From Kiritimatiellia bacterium (GTDB lineage Bacteria > Verrucomicrobiota > Kiritimatiellia > JAFGHX01), in the NCBI GenBank assembly GCA_016929905.1, contig JAFGHX010000118.1:1-59391 (forward strand): 59,391 nt of DNA, in the 5' to 3' direction. Positions 16,505 through 26,077 of this stretch are shown here, piece by piece (position 1 is the stretch's first letter; every line of letters starts with the position of its first letter). A program made the position numbers and the translations under genes. The notes below the pieces were generated by a model. The model saw nothing but the letters and a program-made list of their open reading frames with translations. It did no database searches and had not been told where the DNA came from.

Positions 16505-17446
16505 TCATGTCTCGGCTGCGTCCGCGTCGCGCGCCACGCTGTTGCCCAGCGCGATGCGCGCGTTGCGTTTCAGCCGCGCGAGGCCCGTGCGGCAGACGGC
16601 GGTTCCGGCGAAACGCCGCTCGAAGTCGGCCTCGCTGAACGCCAGAATCGCGTGCGCGTCCGGCGTCCCGGCGGGCGGCTCGCGCAACTCCGGCATGACG
16701 GCCTCTTCGCCGTTTGCGTTCCAGGGGCAAACGGCGGTGCAGCAGTCGCATCCGAAGAGGGCCGCCCCGAGCGGCGGCTGCAACTCGCGAGGAATCGCGC
16801 CCTGGTGCTCGACGGTCAGGTAGGAGCGGCAACGGCGCGCATCGACGAACCCGTCCTCGCCGAGGGCGCCGGTCGGGCAGGCGTCCACACAGCGCCGGCA
16901 GTTGCCGCACCCGTCCGGTATTTCGCGCGCGGGCGGAAGCGCCAGGTCGACGAGTATCTCGCCGAGCACGAGGCAACAGCCGAACTCGCGGTTCACGATG
17001 CTGTTCTGCCTGCCGCGCCACCCGATTCCCGCCCGCACCGCCCACTCCCGTTCGAGCAGGGGTGCGCTATCGACGCAGATGCGCGTGCGTACCGGGCGGC
17101 CGGCGCACTCTCGCAGGGCGCCGGCCAACCGGCCGAGCTTCGCGCGCAGCACGTCGTGGTAATCCGCGCCGCGCGCGTACGTACTGATGCCCGAGCCCGG
17201 GACGGGATTGGACGGGTAGCGGGCGGCGACGACGATAACCGACTTCGCCCACGGGGCCAGGGCACGGGGATCGGCGCGCAGCGCGGCATGGCGGCGCAGG
17301 TACGCCATGCCCGCCGCATGCCCGCATGCGAGCCAGTCGCCGAACCGCTCATACGTGCGGCTGGCGCCGAGCGCGGCAAAGCCCGTTCGGCAGAAACCGA
17401 GCCGGCCCGCGTGTTCACAGACAACGGCGTGCAACTGAGAGGACAT
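16505..17446 (-). CDS. queG: Epoxyqueuosine reductase
   Basis: 313 residues. Two [4Fe-4S] ferredoxin motifs are present, GCGNCRRCVDACPTG and CDCCTAVCPWN, preceded by the cobalamin/substrate region (VDSAPLLEREWAVRAGIGW and GRQNSIV). It catalyses the last step of queuosine synthesis, reducing epoxyqueuosine in tRNA. The start at 17446 (MSSQLHAVV) is chosen over upstream 17488 because the latter overlaps aroK and adds Arg-rich non-family sequence. It lies directly downstream of aroK, four bases after its stop, and is probably cotranscribed. Confidence 0.9.
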   Translation of the reverse strand: MSSQLHAVVCEHAGRLGFCRTGFAALGASRTYERFGDWLACGHAAGMAYLRRHAALRADPRALAPWAKSVIVVAARYPSNPVPGSGISTYARGADYHDVLRAKLGRLAGALRECAGRPVRTRICVDSAPLLEREWAVRAGIGWRGRQNSIVNREFGCCLVLGEILVDLALPPAREIPDGCGNCRRCVDACPTGALGEDGFVDARRCRSYLTVEHQGAIPRELQPPLGAALFGCDCCTAVCPWNANGEEAVMPELREPPAGTPDAHAILAFSEADFERRFAGTAVCRTGLARLKRNARIALGNSVARDADAAET

Positions 17447-17450
17447 AGGC

Positions 17451-17963
17451 CTACGCCGATTCGTACGCCTTGATGATCTCGGCGGCAATCTGGTCGGGCG
17501 TCTTGCCGTCCGTCGCCACCCGGCAGGCCACGGCGTCGTAGTACGGCTTGCGGGCGGCCAGAAGCGTCTTGATCTTGCCGAGCTTGTCGGCCGCGGCCAG
17601 CAGCGGGCGGTTCGTGTCGTCGCCCACCCGTTCCAGAATCGTCGCGGGCGTTGCCGTCAGACACACGACCAGGCCCGTCCGGGAGAAATCGTCTATGTTC
17701 GCTCCGTTCAGTACGATCCCGCCGCCGGCGCTCACGACAAGGTCACGGCCGGCCGCCAGCTCCCGGACCAGCTTGCGCTCAAGTGCGCGGAAGTGGGGCT
17801 CGCCGTCTTCGGCGAAGATGCGTGGGATCGACTTGCCTTCGCGCGCCTCGATCATGGAATCCATGTCGACCAACGTCTTGTCCAGTTTCTCGGCCAGCAC
17901 CCTGCCGACCGCCGTCTTGCCCGTTCCCATGAATCCCACGAGCACAACATTCGCCTTCGCCAT
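17451..17963 (-). CDS. aroK: Shikimate kinase
   Basis: 170 residues, normal length. Walker A GFMGTGKT is at residues 10-17, DMDSMIE follows with the shikimate-binding Asp, and SAGGGIVL is the GGGxV motif for substrate binding. The lid region holds RPLL. It phosphorylates shikimate in the aromatic amino acid pathway. The start at 17963 (MAKANVVLVG) matches the family; the frame extends to 18014. Probably cotranscribed with queG. Confidence 0.93.
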   Translation of the reverse strand: MAKANVVLVGFMGTGKTAVGRVLAEKLDKTLVDMDSMIEAREGKSIPRIFAEDGEPHFRALERKLVRELAAGRDLVVSAGGGIVLNGANIDDFSRTGLVVCLTATPATILERVGDDTNRPLLAAADKLGKIKTLLAARKPYYDAVACRVATDGKTPDQIAAEIIKAYESA

Positions 17964-18179
17964 GGTCCGTTCCCCTTCCGCGCCGTTGTCGGTGAAGGGC
18001 GTCCGCCGGAACACACCCCTTGTCTGGTGTTCCGCGGCCCCGCGATTCTCCGCCGCCCGGCAATCTTACCCCGGCCTGCCCGCGCAAGCCAACTGCTAAT
18101 CCACATCCTGTTGGACAGCCGCCCGGTGCGCGTGTAGAATGGACGCTCGCGGTTCGGCGCAGGCAGGGGGGACCGAGCG

Positions 18180-20204
18180 GTGGCAGGCAGCCTGGACAGC
18201 AGGGCTCGTGGCGGACACGCTGGCGGCGGGGGTGGGCCCCGACGCCTTTGCCGGGGGGCGGGTTTTGTGTGTTCGGTTCTGTTGGCGTTGATCCTGGCAT
18301 CCGGCGCGCGTGCGGCTCTTCAGCCGAGGCTCCCGATCGAAGAGAAACCCGCGCCCGGCAGGCCGGCTGCGGAGCAGCAGAAGCGTGAACCGGTGCAGCC
18401 GGTCGACCCCGCGGACGGCGGTACGGGTGCGGCGACGCCGGCTCTCGTGCGGGATGGCGTGTCCCGCGGCGTTCCGGGCCGCCCGCGTTCGGTTCCGATC
18501 TGGGCCTGGTATGCGCGGCTGGGCTGGCTCGAGGCGCGGCGCATGGCACGGGTGTGGCTCGAGACACGCGAGAAGGCCGGGCCGGCGCTTGACGAAGAGG
18601 ACGCTCTGTTCTATCAGGTCTTCGCCGACCTGCCCTTCTTTGAAGCAGACGGCCTGTCGCGCCGAATCCTGGACCGGGCCGCACAGAAGGCCGAACTGTT
18701 GCAGGGCACCAACCTCCGAAACGGCCTGAACATCACGGCAGGAACCGCCGAATATGCCTACCGACAGGGTATCGGGCATCTGGCACTCATGGCGCGGTGG
18801 TTTTACGGGGACCCGGTCCATCTGGAACGCTGCATGGAGTCCGCGGCTCACACGGCGGCACTTACCATCCGCACGCCGGACGGCAGACGCCTGTTCCGCG
18901 ACCACCGGTTGCTGGGCGCGCAGGCGCTGGGCAGCCCGGCGGTGCCCGCAACGGATACGGGCGCGAGTGCGCTCATGTGGCACCCCGCGCTGCAGGTGGC
19001 CGACTACAACGGCAACCCGCAGGCGCTCGGATTGGTCCGGGAATGGGCGGATAGCTGGCTGCCGCAGCTTCAGCCCGATCGCTGGGCCACGGAGCTGCAG
19101 GTGCTCTCCGGCAAGACGGTCAAGACGGACAAGACGGCCCCTCTGGCAAGCGGCAGCGGCGCGCACGCGGCCGCCTCTGCCTGGCTCCTGAGCCTGACGG
19201 GCGAAACCCGCTACCTTGAGCCGTTCCGTCACTTCTACAAACAGGCGCTGACCCCGTTTCCCGCCGACCGGTTTCTCGGCGACGCCTACGTGCTGGGCGG
19301 ACTGGCCGGAGTGCCCCACCTGTCGGTGGAGACCATAGCCAAGCGTCACGCCGTGATTGCGCTGTATGCCTTGCGCCAGACGGAACCGCTCGCGGAGGCG
19401 ATCGCCGGAACACGCGCCGCGCCGGGCGACGGATTCGCTTCGCTGCGTGCGGCGCAGCAGCACGGGGCCGGCCCCGCGCCGCTGCGCCGCCTGGCGAACC
19501 TCGCGACGCCCTTCTTCCTGGACGCCGTCTCGATCTCCTATCTCGGCGGGTTCGTGCGCGGGCACAAATTCAATTCCACGATGGCCGTCAGTTGGGAAGG
19601 ATTCGGCACCGACTACGCGGCGCTCGTGATCGGTAACGAGCCCCGCTACCTCAGGGTGCTGCTCTACAACTTCAGCAACCGGCCCCTGAGCGGTCATGCA
19701 CGGCTCTGGCGTCTTGAGCACGGGCAATACCAGTTGGAGATGGGGCCCGACGAGGACGGCAACAGCCGGATCGACCGCGCAGAGGTCGATCGGCAACTGG
19801 ACCTGGCCAGAGGCGACCGCATCGCACTCACCCTGCCGCCGGGCGTCCCTACCCTGCTTCGCCTGCGCCAGCTCGGGCCGCTGGACTCCCTCCGCACGCG
19901 CCCGGATCTCGCGATCTGCCGGCAGGAGTTGAAAGTCGCCGGCCAGACGTTGAGCGGTACCGTCCACAACATCGGTTCAGCGCCGGCCCCCGAGGTGGTC
20001 GTCGCGGTCCTCGACACGAAGGGCAAGAGCCTCGCACGCAAGGCGCTCGGCGAACTCGCGGCGCCGGCCGACCTGGCCGCCAAACGAAGCCCGTTCGCAC
20101 TTAGCCTGCCGGGCCCCCCGCAAAAAGGCTGGCGCCTCGTCGTGGATCCGGACCGGCGGGTACCGGAGATCTACGAGGGCAATAACCAGGTGCCCCTGGA
20201 CTGA
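18180..20204 (+). CDS. Large secreted protein with C-terminal CARDB-like domain
   Basis: 674 residues with a GTG start. A signal peptide (FVCSVLLALILASGARA) follows an Arg/Gly-rich N-terminus. The middle is rich in helices with Trp and aromatic residues (ARWFYGDPVHLERCMESAA, GETRYLEPFRHFYKQALTPF), reminiscent of an alpha/alpha barrel as in glycan-active enzymes, but I see no catalytic signature. A domain around residues 475-560 carries LLYNFSNRPLSGHARLW and DEDGNSRIDRAEVD, an EF-hand-like calcium loop. The last 80 residues resemble CARDB (GTVHNIGSAPAPEVVVAVLD, ending RRVPEIYEGNNQVPLD). It is likely periplasmic or extracellular. Function unknown. Confidence 0.7.
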   Translation: MAGSLDSRARGGHAGGGGGPRRLCRGAGFVCSVLLALILASGARAALQPRLPIEEKPAPGRPAAEQQKREPVQPVDPADGGTGAATPALVRDGVSRGVPGRPRSVPIWAWYARLGWLEARRMARVWLETREKAGPALDEEDALFYQVFADLPFFEADGLSRRILDRAAQKAELLQGTNLRNGLNITAGTAEYAYRQGIGHLALMARWFYGDPVHLERCMESAAHTAALTIRTPDGRRLFRDHRLLGAQALGSPAVPATDTGASALMWHPALQVADYNGNPQALGLVREWADSWLPQLQPDRWATELQVLSGKTVKTDKTAPLASGSGAHAAASAWLLSLTGETRYLEPFRHFYKQALTPFPADRFLGDAYVLGGLAGVPHLSVETIAKRHAVIALYALRQTEPLAEAIAGTRAAPGDGFASLRAAQQHGAGPAPLRRLANLATPFFLDAVSISYLGGFVRGHKFNSTMAVSWEGFGTDYAALVIGNEPRYLRVLLYNFSNRPLSGHARLWRLEHGQYQLEMGPDEDGNSRIDRAEVDRQLDLARGDRIALTLPPGVPTLLRLRQLGPLDSLRTRPDLAICRQELKVAGQTLSGTVHNIGSAPAPEVVVAVLDTKGKSLARKALGELAAPADLAAKRSPFALSLPGPPQKGWRLVVDPDRRVPEIYEGNNQVPLD

Positions 20205-20235
20205 GAACGGCGCCGGGTTGCGGGCGAAGCCCGCA

Positions 20236-21159
20236 TTAGACATCCTCCACCCGGCGATAGGCGGAGGGGGTGGTCGCCATCATTCCGCGGAACGTGCGGA
20301 AGAAGAAGGCCGGGTCACTGAACCCGCACCGGTCGGCTACGGCTTCGGTGGTGAGCTCCGTCGTACGCAGGAGCGTGCAGGCTCGGTCGATCCGGCGCCG
20401 GCGGACGAATTCGACGGGTGACATGCGCACGGCACTCCGAAACAACTTGCGCAGGTAGACCTCGCTCACGGAAAGGCGCGCCGCCAGTTCCGCCACCTTC
20501 AGGTTCGGCTCACCCAGGCGGTCACGAATCAGGTCAAACACCGGCTGAAGCCTGACGATCGCCGTCTGCCGCCCGCTGCGCGGGACAACGCTGAGCCGGC
20601 TGCCGTGATGCCGGATGATGAACAGCAGGATCTCGCGTACGGCCGACGCCATCGCCATCTTCCAGCCCGGCGCCTGCAGAGCGTACTCCCGCGCCAGTCC
20701 CGGAGCCGCCCGCCGATAGGGAGCGCCGGCCACCTCCGGAAATGCGCCGGCCATCCCCAACAGCGAGGTCAAGTCGACGGTTTCATACACGCGCGCATGA
20801 AAGTGGGCCGTGTATAGCTTCATCCGAACGCCCCGCTCCGGCCCGACTTCGTGCAGAACCATCGGCGGAACCATCAGCAGATCGCCCGGCCGCAGCCCGC
20901 AACGCTCAGCCGCGCCGCCCAATCGATACCAGCCGTGCCCCGCCTCCACCCAGTAGTAAAAAACCTCCGGAAACCGCCGCGGCGCCTGATGCCAGGCCGC
21001 CGTGCATTCCCATTCCTGGCCCCAAAGCGGAACGATCTGACAAACCTCCAGCCAGCGCGCCAGAATCCCGTCCGGATCCCTGTAGACATCCGGAAACGGC
21101 TCGTAATCCGTCGGCTCACGCCTGCACGCCACCCGCCCTGCCCGTCCATCCGACCTCAT
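20236..21159 (-). CDS. AraC-family regulator with N-terminal cupin
   Basis: About 307 residues. The N-terminal half is a cupin-like sensory domain (FYYWVEAGHGWYRLGG, RPGDLLMVPPMVLHEVGP). The C-terminal DNA-binding part has two helix-turn-helices (LKVAELAARLSVSEVYLRKLF and TTEAVADRCGFSDPAFFFRTF). The ATG at 21159 is preferred over an upstream TTG at 21195. It is divergent from the UroD-like gene at 21638, a pairing common in PVC genomes, and may regulate it in response to a small molecule. Confidence 0.85.
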   Translation of the reverse strand: MRSDGRAGRVACRREPTDYEPFPDVYRDPDGILARWLEVCQIVPLWGQEWECTAAWHQAPRRFPEVFYYWVEAGHGWYRLGGAAERCGLRPGDLLMVPPMVLHEVGPERGVRMKLYTAHFHARVYETVDLTSLLGMAGAFPEVAGAPYRRAAPGLAREYALQAPGWKMAMASAVREILLFIIRHHGSRLSVVPRSGRQTAIVRLQPVFDLIRDRLGEPNLKVAELAARLSVSEVYLRKLFRSAVRMSPVEFVRRRRIDRACTLLRTTELTTEAVADRCGFSDPAFFFRTFRGMMATTPSAYRRVEDV

Positions 21160-21195
21160 GTTTCGAATAGTACATATTTTGCACTCATCCGTCAA

Positions 21196-21637
21196 TGGTC
21201 AGCGGGCGACCGGGAAGTCAGTATATTGCAGGTATGTCCAATATTCAGCGGTGTATTTCTGAAGTCTGGCATATGGGCGGGACTGGACAGGCTGGCAACT
21301 GGATTCGTATTGTCCCTGTTTCCAGCACGGGAACGCGCCTTCGCTCAGATAGCGTCCGCCGCCGTCCCGCGGCGCAGACGCCCCGAGACTATGGCGCGAC
21401 AAGTCGGCGGGCATGCTTACTCGGGAACTTGTCTCGAGAGTCACGCTCGAACCGATGAGCCGGGAACCGGAACAAGCCCCCTCGATGAGCTGGGGCTGGC
21501 GACCGACTTCGCTCGATGCGCCAAAGTCGACCGGCAGCCGGGGAATCGAGTAAGTTCGCGAGTAAGTTCTCGAGCAAGTTGGGAGAGGAAACGGATTGCC
21601 GAACCGGCGGCAAACAACAGGGAAAGAGAGGGTCCAC
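21196..21637. repeat. Repeat-rich divergent promoter region
   Basis: At 21335-21362 there is a copy of the CGCCTTCGCTCAGATAGC element (also at 9974-10001 and 12107-12135). At 21543-21580 lie three tandem 12-bp units ending in TTCTCGAGCAAGTT, the same family as 13488-13525. A partial copy lies near 21418-21438. The order of the two words here mirrors the palindrome at 9959-10015. A GGAAAGAGAGG ribosome site serves the gene at 21638. Confidence 0.7.
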
Positions 21638-22900
21638 ATGACGGTTGAAGCGCCCACGGCGGTAGAGAAGCGGACACGAATGCGAGGCGAGGCGAGGGAG
21701 CGGGATCTGATCCGTTCCCTGGCCGATCGGGTGGCGGAACTGGCGGCTGAGCCTCGAATGGCGGCAATCCGCCGGCGTTGGCGCGACGTGAACGCCCTGC
21801 GCAGACCGGACCGCGCTCCGGTCTGGTGTATGCCGCGCTTCTGCACCCACGAACTCATCCCGCCCGCCACTCTGGCGTGCCACACGCCATGGCTGCGCAA
21901 CCTCGAACAGCAGTTCAAGTTCCTCATGCTGAAGCGCGAGATCGACGACGACACGCCGATCGAGCCGCATTTCCCTGTGGGTGCGGTGTTCGATGTGGAC
22001 CCGCCCAATACGTGGGGCGTTGCGATCGGACACATCGACTCCGGGCGGGTCGGCGGCGCCTGGGCTTTTGACCCGCCGCTGAAGACCGAGGCGGATTTCG
22101 AACGCCTGCGCATGCCGCGCTACACATACAACGAGGCGCGGACCCACGAAAAGCTGGGCCTGCACCACGACCTGTTCGGCGATCTTCTGCCCGTCACGCT
22201 CGCCTGTGGTCCGCCCCTGCATTCGATCCTCTGCAACTGGGCGGCCAAACTGCGCGGGCTGGAGCAAATGATGCTCGACATGGTGCTTGCCCCGGAATGG
22301 CTTCATCGGTTGATGGCGCATCTGCGCGACGCGGTACTCGCGGGCATGGAGCAGGTCGCCGCCACGGGCCTGCTGACGCCGAACACCGAGGGCGCCATGT
22401 ACGGCAGCGATCCGATCGGGCCGGCTCCCGCGGCCGGCATCCACACCTACAAAAACTGCTGGTGCGCGTCGAACGCGCAGGAGTGCGACCAGATCTCGCC
22501 CGCCATGTGGGAGGAGTTCTGCCTGGACTATCAGAAGCCGATCTTCGCGCGGTTCGGGCTCGTCGGCTACGGGTGCTGCGAGAACCTCACGCACAAGATC
22601 GGCGGGGTATTGTCGATCCCGAACCTGCGCATGTTCGTCTCCAGCGCCTGGACGGACCTGGACAAGGTGATCGAGGCGGTCGGCACGCGGTATTGCATCA
22701 TGTGGCGGCAAAAGGCGAGCGACGTGGTGTTTCCCGACGACACCGCGGCTATTGAGCGGCACCTGGAAGACGGCACGCGCCGGCTGCGCGGGCATTACTA
22801 TCAGATCGTGCTGCGCGAGCTTCAGACTCTCGCCGGCCACATGGACCGCCTGCACGTGTGGACACGGCTGGCCAAGGAAGCGGCCGCGCGGCATGCGTAG
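21638..22900 (+). CDS. Uroporphyrinogen decarboxylase-like (UroD/MtaA superfamily) protein
   Basis: About 420 residues. The sequence fits the long UroD-like proteins of PVC bacteria rather than true HemE: PVTLACGPPLHSILCNW, YGCCENLTHKIGGVLSIPNLRMF near the C-terminal third and WRQKASDVVFP. True HemE residues are not conserved. Members of this superfamily transfer methyl groups from corrinoid proteins or other C1 donors. The start at 21638 has a ribosome site and matches the protein-like region. It is adjacent to a divergent AraC regulator. The substrate is unknown. Confidence 0.75.
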   Translation: MTVEAPTAVEKRTRMRGEARERDLIRSLADRVAELAAEPRMAAIRRRWRDVNALRRPDRAPVWCMPRFCTHELIPPATLACHTPWLRNLEQQFKFLMLKREIDDDTPIEPHFPVGAVFDVDPPNTWGVAIGHIDSGRVGGAWAFDPPLKTEADFERLRMPRYTYNEARTHEKLGLHHDLFGDLLPVTLACGPPLHSILCNWAAKLRGLEQMMLDMVLAPEWLHRLMAHLRDAVLAGMEQVAATGLLTPNTEGAMYGSDPIGPAPAAGIHTYKNCWCASNAQECDQISPAMWEEFCLDYQKPIFARFGLVGYGCCENLTHKIGGVLSIPNLRMFVSSAWTDLDKVIEAVGTRYCIMWRQKASDVVFPDDTAAIERHLEDGTRRLRGHYYQIVLRELQTLAGHMDRLHVWTRLAKEAAARHA

Positions 22901-22969
22901 CCGTGTAACCTCGTGCAGTGCGTCCAACCCATCTTGACATTGGCAGCGGCGATTCTGGCGTCTGGCCGC

Positions 22970-23872
22970 TCACGGGCCGGGGGGCGGCCCCTCCCGCGGC
23001 TGTTCCTGGTAGAACCGGGTGGTCGGGTAGGCGAGCGTGATGTCGTCGTGCTTGGCGAACTCGTCGAGGATCGCTTCCCAGATCGCCTCTTCCGACCCGC
23101 GCCGCTGCCGCGGCTTGACGATGTAGCGGATGGTGAGCAGCACGCCGGAGTCCTTGACGGTGGTGTACACGATCGGGGTGAGCTTGTCGAAATAGATCAG
23201 ATACCGCATCGCCGCGCGGCGGATCTGTTCGGCGGCGCCCTGCGAGAGGGGTTCGGCCTTGGCGGCCGCAATCTCCTTGAGGACGCCCTTGGCCTTGCGC
23301 CAATCGCTTTCGAACGTGATCAGCACGGGCACTTCGTGCCAGACGTACGCGAAGCCCAGCTCGTAATTGGCGAGCGTTTCGCGCAGCACCTTGCTGTTGG
23401 GCACGTGCACGATGCGGCCCGTGCTCTGATCGGCGCTGACCCAGTTGCCGACTTCGATCATGCTGAACTGGAACAGCGAGATGTCGATCACGTCGCCCTT
23501 GACCTCGCCGATCTGGATGCGGTCGCCCACCTTGAACGGGCGGCGCCACAGGATGAACGCCCAGCCTGCGATATTCGCTATCGTGTCGTGCATGGCCACG
23601 GCGATACCGGCGCTGATCAGGCCGAGAAAGGTGACGATCGAGCCCAGCCCTTCGATCCAGATCCGGCCGACCAGGATGATGGCCAGCACGGAGGTCCCGT
23701 AGGCCAGAGACCGCCGCCAGCGGTAGAGCCGGGCCGGGTCCTCGATGTGCCGCTTCGCGAGCGACCACACCAGCCGCCGGATCAGCAGCAGGCCGACCAG
23801 CACGACGAGCGAGGTGAACAGCCTGCTGTAGAGGATCGGCCAGGAACCGAGCTGCTGAAGAAACGCCTTCAT
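22970..23872 (-). CDS. Small-conductance mechanosensitive channel, MscS family
   Basis: 300 residues. Three N-terminal membrane spans (SRLFTSLVVLVGLLLIRRLV, LAYGTSVLAIILVGRIWI and the pore helix GLISAGIAVAMHDTIANIAG) precede the beta domain (FKVGDRIQIGEVKGDVIDI) and the alpha/beta vestibule (HVPNSKVLRETLANYEL). It releases solutes from the cell on osmotic downshock. The start at 23872 (MKAFLQQLG) is chosen because upstream sequence in frame is repeat DNA and antisense of rtcB. It converges with the UroD-like gene. Confidence 0.88.
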   Translation of the reverse strand: MKAFLQQLGSWPILYSRLFTSLVVLVGLLLIRRLVWSLAKRHIEDPARLYRWRRSLAYGTSVLAIILVGRIWIEGLGSIVTFLGLISAGIAVAMHDTIANIAGWAFILWRRPFKVGDRIQIGEVKGDVIDISLFQFSMIEVGNWVSADQSTGRIVHVPNSKVLRETLANYELGFAYVWHEVPVLITFESDWRKAKGVLKEIAAAKAEPLSQGAAEQIRRAAMRYLIYFDKLTPIVYTTVKDSGVLLTIRYIVKPRQRRGSEEAIWEAILDEFAKHDDITLAYPTTRFYQEQPREGPPPGP

Positions 23873-23957
23873 ACGGCTGAGAATGTAGCGCCGAACGCCG
23901 CGGAAGGCAAACACCGAACGTGCGCCTCGCTGGCGGGCCCGCAGGCCGAGGGGACGC

Positions 23958-24068
23958 GTGGAAGAATGGAAGGGTGGAAGGGTGGAAGAATGGAAAGCTG
24001 GAAGGAAGGAGGCACCCATCCTTTCATCCCCCCATCCCCCCATCCTTCCATTCTTCCATTCCTCCAAC
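23958..24068. repeat. Facing 8-bp tandem arrays (inverted pair)
   Basis: 23958-24010 holds about seven degenerate octamers (GGTGGAAG, AATGGAAG type); 24014-24068 holds the complementary CCATCCTT/CCATTCTT octamers. The two arrays are back to back and could fold into a long hairpin of about 50 base pairs. They fill the gap between the mscS start and the end of rtcB. A shorter related array lies at 10904-10935. Confidence 0.85.
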
Positions 24069-24108
24069 CCCCCGATTGTCCTGGCGAACTTGTCGATCGG
24101 CTGGTTTT

Positions 24109-25506
24109 TCAATCCTCCGGCCGTTCGCCTTCGGGCGCCATTTTCACCAGTTTCGGGTCGAACCGCGCCACGATCTGGACCAGGTCGCGCTGGGCGGCCA
24201 TGACGGCGTGGATATCCTTGTAGCTCATCGGCACCTCGTCGAGCCCCGCGGAGATCAGCACCACATCGCGCGCCGCAAGGACCTTCTTCGCCTCGCTCCA
24301 GGTGAAGGAGTTCTTGGCGGCAGTCCGGCTCATGGCCCGGCCTGCGCCGTGCGAGGCGGAGTTCAGCGATTCCGGATGGCCCTTGCCGCGCGCGACGTAG
24401 CCGGGCGTCGCCATGGAGCCGGGAATGATGCCGAGCACGCCTGCGCCGGCCGGCGTTGCGCCCTTGCGGTGCACGATCACGTCCTCGCCGAAATGGTTCT
24501 CCTTCCACGCGAAGTTGTGGTGGTTCTCGATATCGAGCAGCACGTTCGCGCCGAGGTTCTTGGCGATGCCGCGGTGGATCAGTTCGTGGTTCGCGGCCGC
24601 GTACCCACCCATGAGTTCCATGGCCTGCCAGTACTCCTGGCCTTCCGCGCCGGCGAGGTCGAACCAGGCCAGATGCAGAAGCTGGCGCGGCAATTCGCGA
24701 TGCCGTTCCATGGCCAGCTTGCTGTAATACTGGGCCACGTTGCCGCCCGTGCCCCGGCTGCCGCTGTGGCTCAGCAGGGCGACGTACACGCCGGCCTTCA
24801 AGCCCAGATCGTCCTGATCCAGCGTCAGCGTGCCGAACTCCACGAAGTGGTTCCCGCTCCCGCTCGAGCCGAGCTGCTTCCACGCCTTGTCCCTGTTGCG
24901 CTGCGTGATCGGGCTGACCGACCAGTCCCGGTCCATCACGGCATGGTCCTTTCGCCGCCTGAATCCGGCACCCACCCCGAAACAGGTCTCGTCCGCGATC
25001 GCGTTGCGCAGCCGGCCTTCCTGCCCGCGAATCGCGCTCACCGGCAGATCGAGCACGGTCATTTTCATCCGGCAGGCGATGTCCATGCCGACCGCATAGG
25101 GGATCACCGCGTCCTTCACGGCGAGCACCCCGCCGATCGGCAGGCCGTAGCCCATGTGCGCGTCGGGCATCAGCGCCCCGCACACGGAGATGGGCAGCCT
25201 GCAGGCGTTGTCCATCTGCTCGATGGATTTCGCGTCCAGGCCCTCGCCCCACCGCCGGTACGGGGCCGGTTCCACGCGGTCCGCGTAGCGGGCCCGCGCC
25301 GTGGCGGTCCGCGTGAGGGCGCCGGCCAGCCCGGCCCAGACCGCGTCCTGCGCGTACGCCGCCGGGTCCGCCACCACCCCTCGGATCGCCGCCGCCACCG
25401 CATCGTGCTTCATCCGCGCCTGTGCCGCGCGGCCCAGACACTGAAAGGCGACCTTCATCGCCTCGCCGTCCGGGACACCCAGGTTCCTCAATTCGCGCTT
25501 CTTCAT
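24109..25506 (-). CDS. rtcB: RNA-splicing ligase RtcB
   Basis: 465 residues. Signatures of RtcB are clear: [25 protein letters not shown] with metal-binding Asp and Cys, [21 protein letters not shown] and [10 protein letters not shown] with the histidine that becomes guanylylated. It joins RNA 2',3'-cyclic phosphate or 3'-phosphate ends to 5'-OH ends. Its start overlaps the stop of the truncated rtcA fragment by four bases (ATGA), so it is still coupled to that remnant reading frame. It appears full-length and functional, unlike its neighbours. Confidence 0.93.
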   Translation of the reverse strand: MKKRELRNLGVPDGEAMKVAFQCLGRAAQARMKHDAVAAAIRGVVADPAAYAQDAVWAGLAGALTRTATARARYADRVEPAPYRRWGEGLDAKSIEQMDNACRLPISVCGALMPDAHMGYGLPIGGVLAVKDAVIPYAVGMDIACRMKMTVLDLPVSAIRGQEGRLRNAIADETCFGVGAGFRRRKDHAVMDRDWSVSPITQRNRDKAWKQLGSSGSGNHFVEFGTLTLDQDDLGLKAGVYVALLSHSGSRGTGGNVAQYYSKLAMERHRELPRQLLHLAWFDLAGAEGQEYWQAMELMGGYAAANHELIHRGIAKNLGANVLLDIENHHNFAWKENHFGEDVIVHRKGATPAGAGVLGIIPGSMATPGYVARGKGHPESLNSASHGAGRAMSRTAAKNSFTWSEAKKVLAARDVVLISAGLDEVPMSYKDIHAVMAAQRDLVQIVARFDPKLVKMAPEGERPED

Positions 25507-25730
25507 TGTTCTCTCCGTAAGAATCCGATCGCATGGCCCGAGACCGACGCCGCCCCGATCCCGGCCGCGGCGTTCACCGCCGTCAGGTGCTGCCGCATCA
25601 GGCCCGGCTTCTTGCGGTTCGCCCGGATCTTCTCGATCCTGAACGGCTTGCCGGTGACCAGCGCCAACGCCAGCGCACTGCGCAGAATCTGGCCGCCCCC
25701 TTCGCCGAACGATCCGTCAAGGGTGAGCAT
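25503..25730 (-). pseudogene. rtcA: rtcA remnant: N-terminal 75 residues of RNA 3'-phosphate cyclase
   Basis: The reading frame starts like RtcA ([20 protein letters not shown], then [18 protein letters not shown] and HLTAVNAAA) but stops after 75 residues at GFLRREQ; the family is about 340 residues. The conserved catalytic His of the C-terminal part is missing. The stop overlaps the rtcB start (ATGA), so the missing part was removed cleanly between codon about 70 and the rtcB start, probably by deletion. The start at 25730 is the family start. The short frame may still be translated to couple rtcB expression. Confidence 0.85.
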
Positions 25731-25837
25731 CTTCTCTCTCCACCGACAACGCCGCCGGTTCGCCATTCAGCACGCATCACTCAGCGTGCGGCATTCTCCT
25801 CAGCCGCCGCCGCAGTGTAGCCCATTCGCGTGCCCCA

Positions 25838-26077
25838 TTCAACCTTGTCAGAGATACACGCCCCCTCGGCGAGGCCCGCGCTGCGGCGCTCGACCGGTTC
25901 GATCGCGTGCAACTCGCCGATGTGCTCAAGGCGTGCCGCGACGCGCGCAGCCTTTGCGACGCGGGCCGCGCTTTGTTCGCCGTCTCGCGCCGGCGGCGCA
26001 AGACCACCAACGACGCCGACCGGTTAAGAAAGTACCTCGGCAAATTCGCGCTCTGTTGGGAGGACGTCCAGAGTTGA
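25838..26077 (+). pseudogene. rtcR: rtcR remnant: C-terminal fragment of the sigma-54-dependent activator
   Basis: In this frame the sequence reads DRFDRVQLADVLKACRDARS, LCDAGRALFAVSRRRRK, NDADRLRKYLGKFALCWEDV and stops at 26077. This is the conserved C-terminal segment of RtcR, the activator of rtcBA, carrying its helix-turn-helix. The N-terminal CARF-like sensor and the AAA+ domain (about 450 residues) are absent; the frame has no start and upstream codons are not RtcR-like. The orientation, divergent from rtcA-rtcB, is the classical one, so this is a deletion scar of an ancestral rtcR-rtcAB locus. Confidence 0.8.

Noticed and set aside
23873..25534. In-frame N-terminal extension of the MscS channel to 854 codons
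   Set aside because: The extension is antisense-free but lies over rtcB in another frame and repeat DNA; the family start is at 23872.
25800..25840. Sigma-54 (-24/-12) promoter upstream of rtcA
   Set aside because: A GGGCACG...GGGC run exists on the minus strand, but the GG to GC spacing is one base too long and the -12 half is poor.
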